Source: Aureibacillus halotolerans (GTDB taxonomy: Bacteria; Bacillota; Bacilli; Bacillales; DSM-28697). Taken from it: DNA of 64,000 nucleotides. The stretch covers positions 259,218 to 323,217 of the forward strand of contig NZ_SNYJ01000001.1 in NCBI RefSeq assembly GCF_004363045.1, read 5' to 3'. Positions 17,007-26,287 of this stretch are shown piece after piece (positions within the stretch are counted from its first letter, which is position 1; the number at the start of each line of letters is the position of its first letter). Made by a program: the position numbers and the translations under genes. The notes below the pieces were generated by a model. The model saw nothing but the letters and a program-made list of their open reading frames with translations. It made no database searches and had not been told where the DNA came from.

Positions 17007-17531
17007 ATGAGACTTTCTAACAAGAAAGTGATTGCCCTAGTGGATGAAGAGTTTGAAGATCTAGAATTGCACTACCCGATCCTTCGTCTTCAAGAAGAAG
17101 GCGCCAAGGTCGACTTGGTTGGGCAAGAAGCCGAGAAAACGTATATGGGTAAATATGGCGTTCCTGCGCGTACCACACATGCGTATAGTGACATTGATCC
17201 AAGCGCATATGATGCTGTTCTTGTACCAGGGGGTTGGGCGCCAGACAAGCTACGACGCTACCCAGAGGTGTTAGATATCGTTCGTCATATGGACGAGCAC
17301 AAAAAGCCCATCGGACAAATTTGCCACGCTGGCTGGGTGCTTATATCGGCAAATATTTTAAAAGGCGTCAAGGTCACGAGTACACCAGGCATTAAAGACG
17401 ACATGACCAATGCTGGAGCCGAGTGGTTTGATGATGCCGTTGTTGTTGACGGTCACATTATCTCAAGCAGACGACCACCTGATCTCCCCCCTTACGTGAA
17501 GGCTTTTGCAGATGTACTGGCTGATCAATAA
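17007..17531 (+). CDS. DJ-1/PfpI family protein (YraA/YhbO-like)
   Basis: A 174-residue cytoplasmic protein of the DJ-1/PfpI superfamily. The nucleophile elbow GQICHAGWVLISA carries the cysteine followed by histidine (about residues 101-113). The preceding VPGGWAPDKLRRYPEV holds the conserved glycine loop and DEEFEDLELHYP the conserved glutamate. Such proteins act as stress-related deglycase/glyoxalase or peptidase enzymes, and which activity applies cannot be decided from sequence. GAGGTG sits 6 bases before the ATG at 17007; the GTG (16998) and ATG (17001) lie inside the ribosome site. Single gene with terminator at 17547. Confidence 0.85.
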   Translation: MRLSNKKVIALVDEEFEDLELHYPILRLQEEGAKVDLVGQEAEKTYMGKYGVPARTTHAYSDIDPSAYDAVLVPGGWAPDKLRRYPEVLDIVRHMDEHKKPIGQICHAGWVLISANILKGVKVTSTPGIKDDMTNAGAEWFDDAVVVDGHIISSRRPPDLPPYVKAFADVLADQ

Positions 17532-17546
17532 AACATGGTTTGAAGG

Positions 17547-17577
17547 AAGCTGTCCTATATTGTGGACAGCTTTTTTA
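17547..17577 (+). terminator. Terminator after the PfpI-like gene
   Basis: AAGCTGTCC and GGACAGCTT form a 9-bp stem with an 8-base loop, followed by TTTTTATTT. Confidence 0.85.
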
Positions 17578-17724
17578 TTTCGAGTCGACCTTTTCACACC
17601 ACAAACACATTTAGTCACAGCTCAAAGATGTCCATCTTTCTAGATAATCCTTTTCCTTCTCAAATGAATGCGCTAATATGAAGAATGAAAAGCCTTACAT
17701 ATAAATTTAGAGAGGAGCTTGTGT

Positions 17725-19203
17725 ATGAGTGAAATGAAAATTCGCCCGTTCCCCGAAAAGAAAACGATTAGCAAACACATTTATGGTCATTTTTCTGAAC
17801 ATTTAGGTCGCTGTATCTATGAAGGTTTTTGGGTTGGTGAGGACTCAGAAATTCCAAATACGGACGGCATTCGCAATGATGTTGTGGAAGCGCTTAAACA
17901 GTTAAACATTCCAGTCTTACGCTGGCCTGGCGGCTGCTTTGCTGACGAATATCATTGGAAGGATGGCGTTGGTCCAAAAAGCGAACGCGCAAGGATGATC
18001 AATACCCATTGGGGTGGTGTCGAGGAAAACAATCACTTTGGCACGCATGAGTTTTTACGGCTATGTGAGTTGTTGGAGACCGAGCCTTACATTAGCGGCA
18101 ATTTAGGAAGCGGCACCGTTCGAGAAATGCAAGAATGGGTTGAATATATGACCAATGATGGCGAATCCCCTATGGTCAATTGGCGAAAAGAAAACGGAAA
18201 AAAAGAGCCTTGGAAAATTAAATACTTCGGCGTTGGTAATGAAAACTGGGGCTGTGGTGGCAACATGCGTCCCGAATATTATGCAGATGAATATCGACGT
18301 TATGCGACGTATGTGCGCAATTACAATGGCAACGAGATTTATAAAATCGCTTGTGGACCTAATGTCGAAGACTATAAATGGACTGAAGTGCTCATGCGCG
18401 AAGCCTCCTGCCGAATGCACGGTCTTAGCCTTCATTACTATACGACGGCTACAGGCGTTTGGAAGAAAAAAGGTCCTGCCACTGGGTTTGGCTCAAACGA
18501 ATGGTTTAGTACACTGAAAAACACACTGTATATGGAGGAATTAATACAGAAACACTCTAAGATTATGGACAAATATGATCCTGAAAAACGAGTAGGCATT
18601 ATTATTGATGAGTGGGGCACATGGTACGACGTCGAACCGGGCACTAATCCTGGATTTCTTTACCAACAAAATTCCCTTCGTGATGCACTTGTCGCCGGCA
18701 TTAATCTGAATTTGTTCCATAAACATTGCGACCGTGTCCATATGGCCAACATTGCTCAAATTGTAAACGTCCTGCAATCTGTCCTTCTAACTGATGGTGA
18801 AAAAATGGTGAAAACCCCGACCTATCATGTGTTTAACATGTTCAAGGTGCATCAGGATGCCGAGCTGTTAGACCTCCATTTTGAAAGCCAAGAATATCGT
18901 TTAGGGAATGAAGTGATACCGCAGATTAGTGCGTCAGCTTCACAAAATGCAGAAGGAACCATTCATCTCTCCTTATGCAATCTATCACACAAAGATAGCG
19001 CTGAGTTATCAGTATCCATTGAAGGGCTCACGAATGCGACAGTTCACGGGCAAATCTTAACGTCTGATACACTCGATGCACACAACACTTTTGATGCACC
19101 AGATACCTTGAGTCCGGAGATTTTCCAAGACGCTTCAGTTCGTTCCGGTAACGTACACGTTGCTTTACCACCAGCATCTGTCGTCGTTTTGGCATTAACG
19201 TAA
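17725..19203 (+). CDS. Alpha-L-arabinofuranosidase, GH51
   Basis: A 492-residue intracellular glycoside hydrolase of family 51, which releases terminal arabinofuranose from arabinan and arabinoxylan fragments. The acid/base glutamate is in [11 protein letters not shown] (E173) and the nucleophile in [11 protein letters not shown] (E296). The start [20 protein letters not shown] and [17 protein letters not shown] are hallmark GH51 blocks, and a small beta-sandwich ends the protein. There is no signal peptide. AGAGGAG lies 7 bases before the ATG at 17725. Arabinan side chains occur on rhamnogalacturonan I, so this gene may work with the pectin locus at 35-50 kb. A weak cre-like site, TGAATGCGCTAATA, occurs at 17665-17678. 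Confidence 0.92.
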   Translation: MSEMKIRPFPEKKTISKHIYGHFSEHLGRCIYEGFWVGEDSEIPNTDGIRNDVVEALKQLNIPVLRWPGGCFADEYHWKDGVGPKSERARMINTHWGGVEENNHFGTHEFLRLCELLETEPYISGNLGSGTVREMQEWVEYMTNDGESPMVNWRKENGKKEPWKIKYFGVGNENWGCGGNMRPEYYADEYRRYATYVRNYNGNEIYKIACGPNVEDYKWTEVLMREASCRMHGLSLHYYTTATGVWKKKGPATGFGSNEWFSTLKNTLYMEELIQKHSKIMDKYDPEKRVGIIIDEWGTWYDVEPGTNPGFLYQQNSLRDALVAGINLNLFHKHCDRVHMANIAQIVNVLQSVLLTDGEKMVKTPTYHVFNMFKVHQDAELLDLHFESQEYRLGNEVIPQISASASQNAEGTIHLSLCNLSHKDSAELSVSIEGLTNATVHGQILTSDTLDAHNTFDAPDTLSPEIFQDASVRSGNVHVALPPASVVVLALT

Positions 19204-19206
19204 AAA

Positions 19207-19244
19207 AGAGCCTGTCCTGTGACGCTCAGGACAGGCTCTCTTCT
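19207..19244 (+). terminator. Bidirectional terminator after the GH51 gene
   Basis: AGAGCCTGTCCTG and CAGGACAGGCTCT form a perfect 13-bp stem, flanked by A-runs on the left and a T-rich stretch on the right. It lies between convergent genes. A single GGGCTCGCT core occurs at 19274. Confidence 0.85.
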
Positions 19245-19317
19245 TTTAACGTTGGGTGCATTTCTAAATGTTTGGGCTCGCTCCCTTTACGTTCACCAAA
19301 AGAGCATCTATTATCAG

Positions 19318-21021
19318 TTACACCTCAAGAGGGACGACAATACCTTCGTTGACATCGATGAGTCCGTGGTCCGTAATTTTTAAGGCAGGGCTCACTGGCA
19401 ATGAATGTGTGCTAATAGACATAACTGGATTGTAATGCTCGTAGCCTAACGCTTCCATCGCGCGTCTGAGTTTAGCAACTTCTTTTGCCGCTTCTTCAAA
19501 AGGCAACTCCGTTAGAATGCCGCCTACAGGCAACGCTAAAAAGTGAGTCACTTTTCCGTTTTCGACAACACAGAAGCCCCCTTGTGCAGCAATAACTTCA
19601 TTTGCAGCAATTGTCATATCTGCTTTGGTTTGCCCAACAACAAGTAGGTTATGATTGTCATGGGAGTATGTCGTTGCAATGGCGCCTCGCTTAATCGTAT
19701 CCCCTTGAATTAACCCACGAGCACTTTGCCCATTTTTTCCGTAGCGTTCGAAGACGGCCACACAGCCTTGGGAGCTCTCTTCCCAACATATTTCACCATT
19801 GCTCGTGGTCAATGTTTCATGCGACTCCTCGGTAAACGTCGACCCGTCATTGACGTTCATTACGCGGCAACTTACGGTACCTTGCTTCTTTGTTTTTATC
19901 ACAAAATCAGCTTCGGATAACGGCGACAGTTGAACGGACGAGTAAAAATGGGAAGGAAATTGCTTTTCCTTACTTGCCTGCTTCTCCTTCGAAGAGGCAC
20001 TAAACACATGTGCCCCTTTCTTATACACCGAATGAATCGCCATGGCATTGACATCATCTAGCAATGAGAAGTCTGCTATTTTCCCCGGAGCAATGCTGCC
20101 GCGATCTGTCATGTTCATCCGACGTGCGGACGTATACGTGGCGGCATAAATCGCATCCTCTGCACGCATGCCCATTGCTATCGCTTTTTTTACGATATGG
20201 TTTAAGTGCCCCGTCTCCAAAAAGGCGTCCGCCATGACATCATCTGTCACAAAGCAAAAATGCTCTGCCAAAGCTGGCGTGTCCAACACATATTGCATCA
20301 CGTCTGGCGTCATAGACTTTTCTTGCAGCTCAATAAACATGCCTGCTTTGATGCGTGCTTCCATACCTTCTGGCGTTTGATGGGTATGATCTGAATCTGC
20401 GCCAGCAAAAATGAACTGGGCAAGCTCAAGGTCCATTAGCTTCGGACAATGCCCTTCAATCACCAAGTTTGGATGTTTCGCTCTCATATAATCCAACACT
20501 TGATTGGTTTTGCAGTCAGGATCACGAATAACGTCGACATAATTCATAATCTCTCCAAGACAAATGACCTTCCCAGAGGAGATCAATGCTTCCATGTCTT
20601 CGACTTCAATTGTTCCCCCTGTGGTTTCCCTTGGCGTCGCTGGCACAGAGCTTGGGATCGCGGTAAATAAATCCGCTGTGCACTTGTCTTGGGCTTCAAT
20701 CATGGCTGTGATTCCTTCAATGCCAAACACATTCGCCATTTCATGGGGCTCCGCAACAACGGTTGTCACCCCATTTTTCAACAAACCGTAGGAAAAGGTG
20801 TCTGGTGTCATCATTGAGCTTTCAATATGCAAATGAATGTCGACAAGCCCAGGAATCATACTTCTTCCCTCAGCATCTAGAACGATATCTGCCGTAAAAC
20901 GTCCATCTGCCTGACCAATATAAAGAAATCGCCCATCTTTAATCGCTACATCTGCGCCTTCAAAGCATTTAAAGGAAGAGTGATACACATTAGCATTCGT
21001 GACAAGCACATCTACATGCAT
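19318..21021 (-). CDS. adeC: Adenine deaminase
   Basis: A 567-residue amidohydrolase-superfamily enzyme converting adenine to hypoxanthine and ammonia. The metal-binding DIHLHIESSMMTPDTF lies near residues 61-76. VVAEPHEMANVFG, IEGHCPKL and DHTHQTPEGME follow in the family order, and LVVGQTKADM lies in the C-terminal domain. The gene is last in the riboswitch operon, 3 bases after the ATPase gene. This couples a purine uptake system and a nucleoside hydrolase to deamination of released adenine. The product, hypoxanthine, is itself a possible ligand of the riboswitch in front of the operon. Confidence 0.93.
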   Translation of the reverse strand: MHVDVLVTNANVYHSSFKCFEGADVAIKDGRFLYIGQADGRFTADIVLDAEGRSMIPGLVDIHLHIESSMMTPDTFSYGLLKNGVTTVVAEPHEMANVFGIEGITAMIEAQDKCTADLFTAIPSSVPATPRETTGGTIEVEDMEALISSGKVICLGEIMNYVDVIRDPDCKTNQVLDYMRAKHPNLVIEGHCPKLMDLELAQFIFAGADSDHTHQTPEGMEARIKAGMFIELQEKSMTPDVMQYVLDTPALAEHFCFVTDDVMADAFLETGHLNHIVKKAIAMGMRAEDAIYAATYTSARRMNMTDRGSIAPGKIADFSLLDDVNAMAIHSVYKKGAHVFSASSKEKQASKEKQFPSHFYSSVQLSPLSEADFVIKTKKQGTVSCRVMNVNDGSTFTEESHETLTTSNGEICWEESSQGCVAVFERYGKNGQSARGLIQGDTIKRGAIATTYSHDNHNLLVVGQTKADMTIAANEVIAAQGGFCVVENGKVTHFLALPVGGILTELPFEEAAKEVAKLRRAMEALGYEHYNPVMSISTHSLPVSPALKITDHGLIDVNEGIVVPLEV

Positions 21022-21024
21022 GAC

Positions 21025-22107
21025 CTACGCCTCCTTTTGGTCAACAAGCACCATGCGTTCTGGCGCAAACAATAGATCCACGTCAGTGCCTGCTTCAAAC
21101 GGCTGCTCCATTTCCTGATTGACCGTAAAGCTTCCATGCGCCGTGTCAACCACGTATTGAAAGCTACGACCAAGAAACGTCCGAACTCTGACCGTTCCAG
21201 GAATGACGTTACCTGCTGGCATTGAATGTGGTGCTCCGCGGTGCACGACAGCAAGATCATCTGGTCGAATGGCTGCCGCAAGGGCTGTTTCGTTGGATGT
21301 TCCTGGGTGGTCTCCAGCAAAAAAGGTTTGTCCTGCCAACGAAAGCTCATGACCGCCTGTTACTTTTTTCCGTGAATCAAAATGCAAAAAGTTGCTGAAG
21401 CCAATAAACCGTGCAACAAATTCAGTCGTTGGGTAACGGAAAATGGTTGCAGGATCGGCAAGCTGTTCGATATCGCCTTTGTTCATGATGGCCACTTTAT
21501 CTGAAATCGAGAAGCACTCCTCTTGATCATGGGACACGTAGACCGTCGTAATGCCAAGCTCTTGCTGAATGCGCCGAATTTCAACACGCATGTTGACACG
21601 GAGGTTGGCGTCCAAATTACTTAACGGTTCATCAAACAATAAGAGATCAGGTTGGATAACAAGTGCTCTAGCAATTGCAACACGCTGGCGTTGCCCACCT
21701 GACAGCTCAGCTGGAAAACGCTCGCCAAAATCATTTAAATTCACAATATCAAGCATATCCTGTACACGCTTTTTCACATCAGTTCCTGTGACTTTGCGCA
21801 ATTTCAACCCAAAGGCGACGTTGTCAAAAACCGTCATGTGTGGAAAAAGAGCATAGCTCTGAAACACAAAACCGAAATTCCTTTTGTTTACTGGAACCTT
21901 CGTGTAGTCCGATCCATCGAAAAGAAACTGTCCACTTTTCGCTTCTAAAAATCCTGCAATCAGTCGAAGCGTCGTTGTTTTGCCACAGCCGCTTGGTCCA
22001 AGCAAAGAAACAAGCTCGCCTTTTGCAATATCTAAATTAAACTGTTCAAGAATTGGCGTTTTTTGATTATAGGTAACCGTTACATCTTTTAACGTTAACA
22101 GTGCCAA
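21025..22107 (-). CDS. ABC importer ATPase, PotA-like
   Basis: A 360-residue ABC ATPase with Walker A GPSGCGKTT (about residues 37-45), Q-loop FVFQSYALFPHM, signature LSGGQRQRV, Walker B LLFDEPLSNLDA and switch VSHDQEE. A C-terminal TOBE-type regulatory domain follows (VRTFLGRSFQYVVDT). It resembles PotA/FbpC ATPases of polyamine-type importers. The start is TTG at 22107, with GGAGGG 6 bases before it. It powers the two permeases encoded just upstream. Context with nucleoside hydrolase and adenine deaminase points to a purine nucleoside or base as substrate rather than polyamines; that is inference. Confidence 0.88.
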   Translation of the reverse strand: MALLTLKDVTVTYNQKTPILEQFNLDIAKGELVSLLGPSGCGKTTTLRLIAGFLEAKSGQFLFDGSDYTKVPVNKRNFGFVFQSYALFPHMTVFDNVAFGLKLRKVTGTDVKKRVQDMLDIVNLNDFGERFPAELSGGQRQRVAIARALVIQPDLLLFDEPLSNLDANLRVNMRVEIRRIQQELGITTVYVSHDQEECFSISDKVAIMNKGDIEQLADPATIFRYPTTEFVARFIGFSNFLHFDSRKKVTGGHELSLAGQTFFAGDHPGTSNETALAAAIRPDDLAVVHRGAPHSMPAGNVIPGTVRVRTFLGRSFQYVVDTAHGSFTVNQEMEQPFEAGTDVDLLFAPERMVLVDQKEA

Positions 22108-22120
22108 AAAGATCCCTCCA

Positions 22121-22909
22121 TTATCGTTTCGTAAAATACGTTAAACCGAGCAAGCGCTCAATTAGGAACATCAGCACTCCTGTCAGTAGCATCAGCAACA
22201 CCGAAACTGCGGCAATTGTCGGATCAAAATAATTTTCTACATACGTCAGCATTTGGATAGGGAGCGTACTCACGCCTGGACCTGTCATAAACACGGACAC
22301 ATCAACATTGTTAAATGATTCAAGGAAGGCAATGATGACCCCAGCAATGACACCTGACTTGATGTTGGGAAGAACAATTTTAAAGAACGTTTCTACGCGT
22401 CCAGCACCAAGGCTTATGGCCGCTTCCTCAACAGCAAAATCAAAGTTTGCCAGACTGGATGCAATCACACGAACGATAAATGGAAGCATCAGCACGGTGT
22501 GTCCTATTAAAAGCCCCGCATATATTGGGATTTGAAATGTAACGATGACGTATTTTAACAAGGTAAAACCAAACACCACTCCAGGAATTAAGACGGGTGA
22601 AATAAAAATGGCATTTAAGAAAGCTTTGCCTTTAAAATCATAGCGGCTCAGCGCATAGGCGGCTGGCACACCTAAAAGCAACGCGAGAATGTTTCCAGCA
22701 AATGAAACGATGATGGACGTAACAAACGTCTTCATAAACATATCGACTTCAAAGATATTTTCATACCAACGGAAGGAAAAGCCATCAGGTGGGAACTTTA
22801 ATACTTCGTTTGGTCCAAAGGAAGTTGCAGAGATGATTAAGAGCGGACCTAATAAAAACAAAAAGATAAGAAACGTATAGATCCCGAGCAAAGGGCTGTT
22901 CTTTTTCAT
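22121..22909 (-). CDS. ABC importer permease, PotC-like
   Basis: A 262-residue inner-membrane permease with six membrane segments. It contains the EAA loop (EEAAISLGAGRVETFFKIVLPNI, about residues 165-187), which contacts the ATPase. It is homologous in layout to PotC-type permeases. The gene starts with an ATG overlapping the previous permease stop by 4 bases, so the two are translationally coupled. Partner: the PotB-like permease at 22906-23736. Confidence 0.88.
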   Translation of the reverse strand: MKKNSPLLGIYTFLIFLFLLGPLLIISATSFGPNEVLKFPPDGFSFRWYENIFEVDMFMKTFVTSIIVSFAGNILALLLGVPAAYALSRYDFKGKAFLNAIFISPVLIPGVVFGFTLLKYVIVTFQIPIYAGLLIGHTVLMLPFIVRVIASSLANFDFAVEEAAISLGAGRVETFFKIVLPNIKSGVIAGVIIAFLESFNNVDVSVFMTGPGVSTLPIQMLTYVENYFDPTIAAVSVLLMLLTGVLMFLIERLLGLTYFTKR

Positions 22910-23736
22910 GACGCATACCCCTTCGGATTCAGTTTGGCGGCGAGTTTATTCATCACGCCGATGACGATAAATGTGATGACGATCATAATCGTTGCGACAA
23001 TGGAAGCCATGTACCAGTCATTTAACGTCATTGCATTCTGATAAAGGAATGTCGAAATAACTTGTTGCTTCCCACCTAATAGAGCCGGTGTGGTGTACGC
23101 GGTTAAGCTCCCGACAAAAACAAGGATACTGCCAATAATTATACCGGGTACACAAAGAGGCACAATGACCTTCCAAAATGATTTAATTTTTGATGCGCCA
23201 AGGCTTTCTGCAGCCTCTAACAAATCACCAGGGATGTTTTCCATCACACCAACTAGCGAAATAATAATGAGCGGCAAAAACAAGTGAATGAGACCGATCA
23301 TCATCGCCGTTGGTGTGTACAAAATATTGAGTGGTTCAGCGATGAGACCAATACCTTGTAGGAAGTCATTTAACAAACCGTTTCTTCCTAAAATGATCAT
23401 CCACGAAAAGGAACGAACGACAGCACTCGTTAACAAAGGGAAAATGGCTAATGCTAAAAGCACTGCTTTTTTTCTAGCCCCAAGCTTGGAAATGTAATAA
23501 GCAACAGGAAAGCCAATGACATTACACACAAGTGTTGTCACAAAAGCAACCTGTAGGGTTGTCCAAAGAATTTCTAGAAAAAAAGGATCTGAGAAAAAGT
23601 ATAAATACCCTTCGAAACTAAAGGAGCGATCCTTAAAAAAGGTTGTGCCAATGGTGAGCGCGATTGGAACGATCATGAATACGGTAATAAATAAGAAGCC
23701 AGGCAGTAAGAGGCCGTATGCATAACGTTTTTTCAT
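22906..23736 (-). CDS. ABC importer permease, PotB-like
   Basis: A 276-residue permease with six membrane segments and the EAA loop EAAESLGASKIKSFWKVIVP (about residues 173-192). It begins MKKRYAYGLLLPGFLFITVF, typical of PotB/CysT-type subunits. It overlaps by 4 bases with both the nucleoside hydrolase gene before it and the PotC-like gene after it. It forms the membrane channel together with the PotC-like subunit. Confidence 0.88.
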   Translation of the reverse strand: MKKRYAYGLLLPGFLFITVFMIVPIALTIGTTFFKDRSFSFEGYLYFFSDPFFLEILWTTLQVAFVTTLVCNVIGFPVAYYISKLGARKKAVLLALAIFPLLTSAVVRSFSWMIILGRNGLLNDFLQGIGLIAEPLNILYTPTAMMIGLIHLFLPLIIISLVGVMENIPGDLLEAAESLGASKIKSFWKVIVPLCVPGIIIGSILVFVGSLTAYTTPALLGGKQQVISTFLYQNAMTLNDWYMASIVATIMIVITFIVIGVMNKLAAKLNPKGYAS

Positions 23737-24680
23737 GATTCACTTCCCTCCTTGCCATCAAATTGGTGAAGCATTGCTTTCATAAAAGCATCCGATTGGA
23801 CCGTCGTTGCAACATTCACGTTTGGTTGTTTCCTTAAGCGTTGCTGTACATCGACCACCGTCTGGCCGTCACACAAATCACTATTTGTTTCAACATCAAC
23901 ATAATAAGGCACTGTTCCTAGAAGCTCAGGCCAGAGAACTGCGCCAACAGCGAGCGGATCGTGCATGGCACATGCTTTTATGCCATTACGCTCTTCATAC
24001 CTCATCATATAATGCGCCGTGGCGTCTTTAAGAAAAGCAGTAAGTGGAGACTCTGGTAATGAATTTAAGTGACCTGGTGTAAGCAACGCCTTTCTTGTGA
24101 CATCTAAGCCGACCATCGTGACAGATGGAAAGCCGGCGTTTAGCACTTTCTTTGCGGCCTCGGGGTCAGCAAAAATATTGAACTCGGCAACAGGTGTGAT
24201 ATTGCCATAATCAAACGCTGAACCACCCATAAACACTAAGGAACTAACTTTTTCAGGCAGCTTTGGATCTCGATCTAAAGCCATGGCCAAATTCGTCATC
24301 GGCCCTGTGAGTAGTATCGTTATGTCCCCTTCATGAGCCTGGACAGATTGCGCAATCCATTCATCAGCTTGAACCGTCGCATCAACCAATGGTTTCTCCG
24401 ACGCTGGCAGCCTTGCCCCTCCAAGACCGTTGTCCCCATGAACATGGTGTTCATGCACGGGTGGTCTCGCCATTGGCTGATTCGCCCCAGGGATCACAGG
24501 GATTTCTACTCCTAGAAGCGATAGGACATTGACTGTATTTTCTGTCGCCATATCAAGCGACACATTTCCTGAAACAGTCGTTACTCCTAGAATATCTAAT
24601 TGATTACTTCGACAGGCTAAGGCTAAAGCAATGGCATCATCAATTCCTGTATCAACATCAATGATTAGTTTCGTTTTCAT
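23733..24680 (-). CDS. Nucleoside hydrolase (inosine/uridine-preferring type)
   Basis: A 315-residue nucleoside hydrolase, which cleaves ribonucleosides to ribose and free base. The N-terminal calcium-binding cluster is DVDTGIDDAIAL (about residues 8-19). VHGDNGLGG (about 81-89) and the late block CAMHDPLAVG with the catalytic-region His-Asp pair are also present. There is no signal peptide, so it acts in the cytoplasm after uptake. AGGGGG precedes the ATG. It sits inside the transporter operon, between the binding protein and the permease genes. This is the main argument that the transporter carries nucleosides. Confidence 0.92.
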   Translation of the reverse strand: MKTKLIIDVDTGIDDAIALALACRSNQLDILGVTTVSGNVSLDMATENTVNVLSLLGVEIPVIPGANQPMARPPVHEHHVHGDNGLGGARLPASEKPLVDATVQADEWIAQSVQAHEGDITILLTGPMTNLAMALDRDPKLPEKVSSLVFMGGSAFDYGNITPVAEFNIFADPEAAKKVLNAGFPSVTMVGLDVTRKALLTPGHLNSLPESPLTAFLKDATAHYMMRYEERNGIKACAMHDPLAVGAVLWPELLGTVPYYVDVETNSDLCDGQTVVDVQQRLRKQPNVNVATTVQSDAFMKAMLHQFDGKEGSES

Positions 24681-24710
24681 TCATCTTGTCCCCCTTTTAG
24701 GCGTGACAAA

Positions 24711-24738
24711 CGGCCTTTGCGGGTTACCGCAAAAGCCG
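24711..24738 (-). terminator. Intercistronic stem-loop after the binding-protein gene
   Basis: CGGC-C-TTTGCGG pairs with CCGCAAA-A-GCCG in the 84-base gap between the binding protein and nucleoside hydrolase genes. There is no U-run, so it more likely protects the upstream message or partly attenuates. Both would give more binding protein than permease. Confidence 0.5.
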
Positions 24739-24764
24739 TCGATTCGGTCATACATCGAGCTGAA

Positions 24765-25814
24765 TTATCGTGCGACTTCGCGATTCCAACGATCAATCCA
24801 GTTTTTCATGTTTGCATTTACATTTTCCATATCCAAGCTACGTAGGCTTTCAACAACATCTTTGCCGTACGTTAATCCTGCTGCTTCTTCGTCTGTTAAT
24901 TCCACTTGCGTGTTCACAGGAGAATCTATTTTATTTTTTGCAGATGCCGTTTGCACTTCTTTGCTGAGCATCCAGTTAATGAATTCATTCGCAAGTTCTT
25001 GGTTGTCACTTGATTCCACGATGTTGACTGTATTCATAACAGCGTATGCCCCTTCTTCAGGGCTGACAAATTCAACACTAGGAACAGCTTCTTGAAGATC
25101 CGCTAAGTACATTTCCATGACGGGTCCAACAGCTACCTCGCCACGGCCAAACATATTGACGAGTTCAGAGGTTTTTCCGTAATATTTCACAACACTATCG
25201 TTGAGTTCGGACGCTTTTTGAATCGCTACGTCTTCATTAAACTCTGGCGCACCTCCGACAAGAGATGCTGCATCAAGCATCATAGGACCAGCTGTTGTTG
25301 TAATTCCAGGCAATGTTAATTTGCCTGCAAGCTCTGGGTTCCAAAGGTCACTCCATGAAGTAATTTCTGAATCTACAGCTTCCGTATCATAAGCGATTCC
25401 AAAGCGTGCAATCGTGTAAGCTGGACCATATTTTTCACCAAGAGGTGCTTGAGCTACATCATAAATGGATTCAACATTCGTTAGCTTTTCACGATCAACC
25501 TCCGCAAACAAACCGTCGGCGATGCCTTGGTTGGCGTAGTAATCAGACAAGAAAATCACATCAACGGGCGTACTGCCTTGACGAACTTTGTTCAAACGGT
25601 CCGCATTGTTTCCGATTTCAACAACAATGTCCACGTTATGCTCTTCTTCAAATGGCTTGTACACATTCTCTTCAAAGAATTCGCTCGCAAAGCCCCACGT
25701 TGAAACAACGAGTTCCTTTTTATCTTCGCTACCAGTCGCACCATCACCAGAAGATGTCCCACATCCCGCCAATACACTAGCAGCCAATACACCAGCAATT
25801 AAACCTTTTTTCAA
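24765..25814 (-). CDS. Lipoprotein substrate-binding protein, PotD-like
   Basis: A 349-residue extracellular binding protein. The lipobox AGVLAASVLAGCG gives a lipid-anchored N-terminus. The mature part has the class II binding-protein fold, with blocks such as VSTWGFASEFFEENVYKPFEE and DVIFLSDYYANQG typical of PotD/PotF and iron-type binders. The TTG at 25814 is preferred: AAGGGG lies 8 bases upstream, while the in-frame GTG at 25823 is inside that ribosome site. It is the first gene of the riboswitch-controlled purine operon. The substrate is inferred as a purine nucleoside or base from context. Classical polyamine-binding residues cannot be checked by eye. Confidence 0.85.
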   Translation of the reverse strand: MKKGLIAGVLAASVLAGCGTSSGDGATGSEDKKELVVSTWGFASEFFEENVYKPFEEEHNVDIVVEIGNNADRLNKVRQGSTPVDVIFLSDYYANQGIADGLFAEVDREKLTNVESIYDVAQAPLGEKYGPAYTIARFGIAYDTEAVDSEITSWSDLWNPELAGKLTLPGITTTAGPMMLDAASLVGGAPEFNEDVAIQKASELNDSVVKYYGKTSELVNMFGRGEVAVGPVMEMYLADLQEAVPSVEFVSPEEGAYAVMNTVNIVESSDNQELANEFINWMLSKEVQTASAKNKIDSPVNTQVELTDEEAAGLTYGKDVVESLRSLDMENVNANMKNWIDRWNREVAR

Positions 25815-25932
25815 GTCAAGCACCCCTTTATATCAGTAATGTGTAATTAAAATCACGAACAATAAGCAACAAAAAACAGTATAACATTCGTCATTCAGAT
25901 GTAAATACATAATAAAATATTTATTAAACAAG

Positions 25933-25967
25933 AAAAACCGAATTTCTCAACTCAGAGAGAAATTCGG
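25933..25967 (-). terminator. Riboswitch-controlled terminator
   Basis: On the minus strand, CCGAATTTCTCTCTGAG and the returning GAGAAATTCGG form an 11-bp stem (25938-25967), followed by TTTTT. The 5' arm contains ATTTCTC, the complement of GAGAAAT at the 3' end of the upstream aptamer. The terminator and an antiterminator therefore exclude each other. Confidence 0.88.
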
Positions 25968-25995
25968 CACATTTAAACATATGTACACATGATTT

Positions 25996-26062
25996 CTCGT
26001 AGTCCAGCATTCGCGGCTGCCGGGTAGAAACGCTCAGGCCATCTTACTGAGCTTATACGAAT
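25996..26062 (-). promoter_or_regulatory. Purine riboswitch aptamer (guanine type)
   Basis: The minus strand reads TTCGTATAA (P1 5' side and J1/2), then P2 GCTCAG/CTGAGC with loop containing ATGG, then the invariant J2/3 GTTTCTACC. P3 (CGGCA/TGCTG with loop GCCGCGAA) and J3/1 GACTACGA close P1. L2 GG and L3 CC can form the kissing pairs. The specificity base in GACTACG is C, the guanine/hypoxanthine class, rather than the U of adenine riboswitches. It controls the binding protein-nucleoside hydrolase-permease-ATPase-adenine deaminase operon through the terminator at 25933-25967. Confidence 0.9.
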
Positions 26063-26096
26063 AGTTGTCGCATTATGTCGAACGAAAACAAAGGCA

Positions 26097-26126
26097 ACTA
26101 TACCAAACGTATGTCATCTCAGTCAA
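26097..26126 (-). promoter_or_regulatory. Sigma-A promoter of the purine riboswitch operon
   Basis: On the minus strand TTGACT (26121-26126), an 18-base spacer and TATAGT (26097-26102) form a good promoter. The start would fall near 26090, about 28 bases ahead of the aptamer. Confidence 0.7.
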
Positions 26127-26287
26127 TAGGCAAACTAAATGTCCGAACGTTCTTGACATTACAAGCGTTTCCATTGCTATTATGTAGTGTTCGTCTACTC
26201 CAGAAAAATATTCATATAGCTTGAGAAGTCTTTACTTTGGTGGCAAGCTTTTAAAATTGCACCAAAAAAACTTACGAATTCTCTTAT

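Noticed and set aside
25996-26062. Adenine-type riboswitch, suggested by the adenine deaminase in the operon
   Set aside because: The specificity base in GACTACG is C, which pairs with guanine or hypoxanthine; adenine aptamers have U there.
26160-26180. cre-like site TACAAGCGTTTCCA
   Set aside because: Three mismatches to the consensus and placed upstream of the riboswitch promoter; too weak to report.
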